From Asterias amurensis (Eukaryota; Echinodermata; Asteroidea; Forcipulatida; Asteriidae): DNA of 64,000 nucleotides. The notes under the pieces are model-generated. The model ran no database searches and had not been told where the DNA came from. It was given only the letters and a program-made list of their open reading frames with translations. Shown here in pieces: positions 59,500-64,000 of the stretch (the first letter of the stretch is position 1; each line of letters begins with the position of its first letter). The DNA lies in NCBI RefSeq assembly GCF_032118995.1, contig NC_092648.1, positions 5,037,001 to 5,101,000 of the forward strand, in the 5' to 3' direction. A program made the position numbers and the translations under genes.

Positions 59500-60169
59500 A
59501 GGCCTTATTGTCACACAGGGCAATTTTCAGGCAACTTGAAGGCAACCAACTGCACTGAACCCAATTTCATGGCTCCATTAACCACTGGATTCTGCGCTTA
59601 CGATTACCATTCTCCGCTTGCATGGCAAACGCTAAACTTCTGAACAAGCTGTGTAAGGGTTGAATTCCTAGTAACGTGGAGTACGCACGCCAACAAGCCA
59701 CAAATTTACCTGCTAACCGGTGAAATACGCTTGACGTAAGCGCAAAATTCCCTGCTTCCGAAAGCGCTGATTCTTTGCCCACGGTAGGCAGAGCCAAGAA
59801 ATCGGTCCCCGTACACTCAGAAGCACAAGAGACATTCTTTCAGCTGTTAAGTCACTGTCCCAACGAAAATAATGAGAAACTGATGTGTGAATAAAAATAT
59901 GTTTTAGTCGGAGATTGCAAGGAACTGGCCGTTGCCTGTTAATTGCCACGTGTGACATGGTTGTGATGTTATCAGTGAAATTTAGTGGTAAGTGGTTGAA
60001 ATAGTGTTAGTACTTAGTTGAGTAAAACATGATCGTAAATAGCAAAAATCTTCACAAAGTTATTAAATCGAGATGTGCAGCTTATAGCACAACAGCATCA
60101 ATGAAAACTTTGCTTCAAATCAATTAACGTAGAGATTTTTCTACATTCAAAATTTCCTTTTTCTGGATA

Positions 60170-60330
60170 GTGGCGTGTCAATGCAGCTGGGCGGATAAGA
60201 ACACCAGCTCAACCTCTGGTGTTTCTGATCAGCAGAGTGTGTTGTGTTATGCACGTTAAATAACCTTGACACTTATAGTACACTTATAGTAAAGAGAAGA
60301 GGTTGGCCCTGTTGCAAGATGCTTTACCCG
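60170..60330 (+). repeat. tRNA-derived SINE, partial copy
   Basis: GTGGCGTGTCAATGCAGCTG, then CTCTGGTGTTTCTGATCAGC and a CCTTGACACTTAT block. Confidence 0.6.
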
Positions 60331-60339
60331 ACTTGCTTT

Positions 60340-61200
60340 GTCCTTAAAACCATTGGACACTCTCGGAACAGAATTTTTTTTTTTAGTTCACAGATTTACA
60401 AATAAGTACAGGGTTTACAGAAGGTAATGGTTAAAGACTTCTCTTGAAATATTTTTCCATGAAATGCTTTACTTTTTGAGGAAATATTAAAACAATTATC
60501 AATTCTCGATATCGAGAATTGCGGATTTATTTTAAAGATTAATTTTGGGTTTTACCCATACACCAATGTGTGTTAGCACTGTATACTCAGTTCTTTCCCG
60601 AATACAAAATGGGTGTGTTAGATTTATAGTTTATCCACTCCAAATAAACTTGTATGTATGAAGCTATAATATATAAAAATCAGTAGGGTAGATGATAAAA
60701 TAAAATATACAATAAATTGAAATCTATGAGGAAAACTCTGAGATTAAAATCTCTAAAATTAAAACGCAGCATTCTTCAAAAAACTGTGGGGCATCTGAAC
60801 AAAAAATTGAAGTTTGGCCGAATGTTGCTGCGTTGCTCTTAAAGATTCTTGTGAAGTTAGTAACAAACGATTCGTTTAACTTTTAATATTTGCTTTGTGT
60901 ATCAGCCCAAATTTGCGCATACTAACATGCAATTTGCGCATATTGCCCCGATATATAGCTCGTGCACGAGGAGAACTCTGGCAGTGTATTGCATTGAATC
61001 TAAATATTCCACATTGTATAAAAGTAATACATGTACCATAAGTTGGCATGTGTTAGCACCAACTGCAAATGAAGACCTCCTATTGTCCCTATTTTGTTTG
61101 TACCCTGACTTCGTGGCAACAGCTCCAATTAGTTTTGTACACACTGGGGACCTTCACCCATCAAGGAACCCAATAATACCCTTTTTTCTTCTTCTTTTTT
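60340..61200. other. No gene recognised
   Basis: AT-rich intergenic sequence with short frames only. The segment 60897-61211 is open on the plus strand but has no recognised domain. Confidence 0.4.
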
Positions 61201-61206
61201 ATTTGA

Positions 61207-61441
61207 AGTAATTTCTCACTAATATATTTGAATTGAATTTGAAACCTCAGTTGAGGTCTCGAATTCAAGGCATCTGAAAGCACTTGGGCGACAAGGGTGT
61301 TTTTTCTTCCATTATTCTCTCGCAACTTCGACGACCAATTTAGTCCAAATTTCCACAGGTTTGTTATTTTATGAATATGTTGCGATACGCCAAGTGAGAA
61401 TCTGGTCTTTGACAATTACCAAAGGTGTCCAATGTCTTTAA
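61207..61441 (-). repeat. Truncated TTAA MITE
   Basis: Keeps the central TGAGGTCTCGAATTCAAGG and the right end GTGTCCAATGTCTTTAA. Confidence 0.7.
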
Positions 61442-61660
61442 GACAAGTCTACTTAGGACTAGCTTAAGTTTGTAATAACTCATAGGACTAGTTGTTAGTT
61501 ATACTATCTTTGAGAATTCGACCCAAGGACCCAGGGTTTTTCTGGGTAAGCTCATCAGCGCAAAACACTCCCCTGTCCAGATCCTCCGCCCCTCCCACTT
61601 ATTTGTTAACCATCGTTCCTATACACCAGGGATGTGATAGGCTGTTGAGAAAAAAGCCTG

Positions 61661-62235
61661 GGGCGGATTGCTATAAAACAGTCTTAGTCAGCAGTCTTAG
61701 ACCAGTCAGTTATAGCCGGCTATCTGCCTTCGACGGTCTTAGCTCAGTCAGTCATTAAGCCTGTTGCAATAAGCCGGTCTTAGATAAGTCAGCCAAAAGT
61801 AATGAAATACGAACAAATGTCCCATAATATTTAGCACATCTGCAGCACTGGCGGTACGGCATTGTTCTTATTGCTTTGGTTTGAACCATCGGGGATCCAG
61901 TCTGTGAGTTGTATCATTTTTACTCTTGGGAACGTACATTTCTGATACAAAGTATCACCACCATTATGCCTCTAACTGTAATCTATTTCTAAAATACAAT
62001 CTCAATGTAGAGCTCTTTGTATCAAATCATCAAATAAACAAATGTAGCGCCATCTTTAAAAACCAAAACAAAGACCGATTAAAGCCAGCTCAGAGCAGGC
62101 TTAAGATTTAAGACGGGCTATAATTATAGACCGCGCTATTGCAATCGGTCTTTTATTAAAGACTGTCTAAACGCGTCTCAAGTTAGCCGGCTATAACGCA
62201 TAGACTGGTTTAAGACCGCTTGGTGCAATCCGCCC
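61661..62235 (+). mobile_element. Palindromic MITE with GGGCGGATTGC ends, 575 bp
   Basis: GGGCGGATTGCTATAAAACA on the left and the inverse TTGGTGCAATCCGCCC on the right. Arms carry many short TCTTAGTCAG / AGCCGGCTA blocks. No transposase frame. Confidence 0.75.
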
Positions 62236-62430
62236 ATGAACTCTGAGCTCGAAAACTTGCGAACGTGAAGCCCAATATTAACATTTATCTTTGGTTTTAA
62301 AAGCCCTACTCCACATTCTATGGTTTTAACTTCATTTTTTTTATGAATTTGTTTGGGGGGTAAAAAAAAACGGAATTTCTTTTGTTTGAGGGCAAAAAAA
62401 AAAAAAGAATTCTGGTTCAAAACGGAGAAA

Positions 62431-63503
62431 TCACTCATAATTGGCGACAATGACGGAGCTGTTTTTCCGCAGATCAAAGTTACTGTAATACATCACTGGT
62501 TTTAAGCCCCACTCGTTTCCTCTGTACACCCCAAGATACGTAAAGACATCCGGCTTGTAATGCATGCTGCATCGGATCCCGATGGCTCGAAGTCGGTTTT
62601 CTAACTCCCTTACCTCGGCCTTGTCAGTGAAGTTCTTGTTGTACACACAGATGACGTGAGTATCTTCATTCTCATCCCACGTGCTGACTTTGGCACATTT
62701 TCCGAGGCGACCGATGATTGTTGCACGGAATATCCTTTCCCAGGACAGGTCGGCGTGGATGCCTCGTCTCCGAAAGATCATCCACTTACCACATAAAGTC
62801 CTATAAACACAAAATCATATTAATAATTAATACCAGGTAGTTATACTAAACGTTATCACACAAGCATGAGTAGAATACGAAAAACTATACAGTGCTTCTG
62901 CATACGATATCCAACGAGGTCGACCTTCAAGCAAACTGCAAGCAACGCAGAGGTCTCAGCTGAGGTCTCAAAATCTTTCTTTCTCAAAAACTCAACTGTT
63001 TAAATTCATAGGGAGCTGTTTCTCACAATGTCTGATACTATAAACAGCTCTCCATTGTTCGTTACCAAGAAGGTTTTTATGCTAACAATGAGTTTGAGTA
63101 ATTACCAATAGTGTCCACTGCCATTCAATACAAACATAGGTTTCATAAAAAGCCCTCCAAATTTATACAAACTCACCCATGAGCCAGAGCAAGTTGCTGT
63201 ATTTTCTGGAAGTTGATCTCTTCCCCTGATTCGTTGAGTTTTTCCCATGCATCTTTGAGGCCGGGTACATCCGTTCTCTTCCGTCTCTTACTACCCTCCT
63301 CCTCTTCCTCATCCTCCTCCTCTTCCTCCCCCTCCTCCTCTTCCTCCCCCTCCTCCTCTTCCTCCTCCTCCTCCTCCCCATCATTATCCCCTTGAACATC
63401 ATCTTCATCCTCATCGTCATCCTCCTCCTCCTCCTCTGAAGAGGAAGACAGCTCAAAATCTCCACGAGGAGCACGAACAAAGATCCAAGATAATCCATCA
63501 GAT
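62431..63503 (-). CDS. C11orf68: C11orf68 (Bles03/UPF0696) homologue, 3' part
   Basis: Two exons on the minus strand: 63503-63177 (acceptor TGTACAG, donor CATGG|GTGAG) and 62800-62431 (acceptor TTTATAG, ending at the stop). The phases match, giving 231 visible residues; one or more 5' exons lie beyond the window or were not found. The motifs follow human C11orf68 in order: SWIFVRAPRG, DVPGLKDAWEKLNESG, LALAHGTLCGKWM, then VICVYNKNFTD, YKPDVFTYLGVYR and NEWGLKP. A long Glu/Asp tract (about 63290-63450) between the first two motifs is not in the human protein. The protein has a solved fold but no established function. The identity is strong. Confidence 0.92.
62950..63124 (+). repeat. Truncated TTAA MITE in the C11orf68 intron
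   Basis: Starts mid-element (GAGGTCTCAAAATC) and ends GTGTCCACTGCC. It stops 53 bp from the donor at 63177 on the intron side. Confidence 0.7.
63290..63450 (-). repeat. TCC/GAG microsatellite coding poly-Glu/Asp
   Basis: A run of CTC/TCC triplets on the plus strand encodes acidic residues on the minus strand, inside the C11orf68 homologue exon. Short interruptions (GDND, VQ) remain. Confidence 0.9.
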
Positions 63504-63746
63504 CTGTACAAATAGATTCCAAAATACTCTATATTAGTGTTTGGGCACAACAAAATGATGACTAGGCATTTGTGAACAAACACATAGCTGGTCCCTGTTG
63601 TTTTGCTTCGATTAAGTGCTTCAAAGCTTGAAAGTTGATCTGATTTTAAGATGGAAGAGTATTTATGTAGCACTTTATACACATAAAGGGCGTCTCATAG
63701 CACTTCCAATTTTAGTACCCCTGGTTACTGGGCCATTTAATTCATT

Positions 63747-63800
63747 CCTTAAAGGCAGTGGACACTATTGGTAATTACTCAAAATAGTTATTACCATAAA
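63747..63800 (-). repeat. TTAA MITE terminal fragment
   Basis: Only the first about 50 bp remain (TTAAAGGCAGTGGACACTAT ...). Confidence 0.7.
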
Positions 63801-64000
63801 TAAGGAGTTGTTTACCCGAGGGCGGCGGAGGGCTTTACCATTTTATAGCTGGAGGGGTGTTGTGTTGAAAGAAATCATTGAACAATTATAATGGTTGCAT
63901 TTATTTTTCTTTTTGACCAACAAGTGTCGATGTTTTTGACCGAAAAGGTATTTATGAATGGGAATCAAAGTGTGTTGAATCGGTTTTCAACTAGTGGTTT

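Overview
The window looks like a piece of an animal nuclear genome: short coding exons separated by kilobase introns with GT/AG borders, metazoan-only gene families (FSIP1, SLC10, C11orf68, a Caspr/neurexin IV-type domain), AT-rich spacers, and a dense load of small palindromic DNA transposons and tRNA-derived SINEs. The repeat families resemble ones I associate with echinoderms, perhaps a sea star, but that is an inference from memory. No rRNA, true tRNA gene, CRISPR array or prokaryotic operon was seen, and I noticed no retroviral, LTR or capsid-bearing element.

Layout: (1) 1-4450, minus strand: the 5' four coding exons of a secreted or membrane protein with a Caspr/neurexin IV-type fibrinogen-like domain; the gene continues past position 1. 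(2) 8863-21270, plus strand: a 14-exon Ser/Pro-rich gene with a C-terminal coiled coil that I do not recognise. (3) 25545-26884: a 39-bp minisatellite with a 467-bp higher-order period, open in reading frames on both strands. (4) 31876-34928, minus strand: a complete two-exon SLC10-family transporter (602 aa). (5) 38826-49704, plus strand: FSIP1, 12 coding exons (855 aa), with a probable upstream non-coding exon and a promoter carrying YY1-like and RFX X-box-like motifs. (6) 55400-57659, plus strand: a two-exon, 508-aa protein with seven predicted membrane segments whose loop charges favour cytoplasmic N-terminus and extracellular C-terminus, the topology of insect-type chemoreceptors. (7) 62431-63503, minus strand: the 3' two exons of a C11orf68 (Bles03/UPF0696) homologue with a long acidic insert.

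The genes do not form an obvious shared pathway. FSIP1 is a sperm-flagellum gene; the others are a membrane transporter, a candidate receptor, an extracellular protein, a conserved protein of unknown function and an orphan. Exons were joined only where splice consensus and codon phase agree, so the five recognised or well-supported models are internally consistent across every junction; the first three exons of the orphan gene are less certain.

Much of the rest is mobile DNA. The most abundant family is a roughly 350-390 bp TTAA-flanked MITE with about 18 full or partial copies. One copy sits inside another MITE with TTAA at both junctions, which fixes its target site. Other elements include a hAT-type MITE with an 8-bp target duplication, a deleted Tc1-like transposon with about 208-bp inverted repeats, several further palindromic MITE families and a tRNA-derived SINE.
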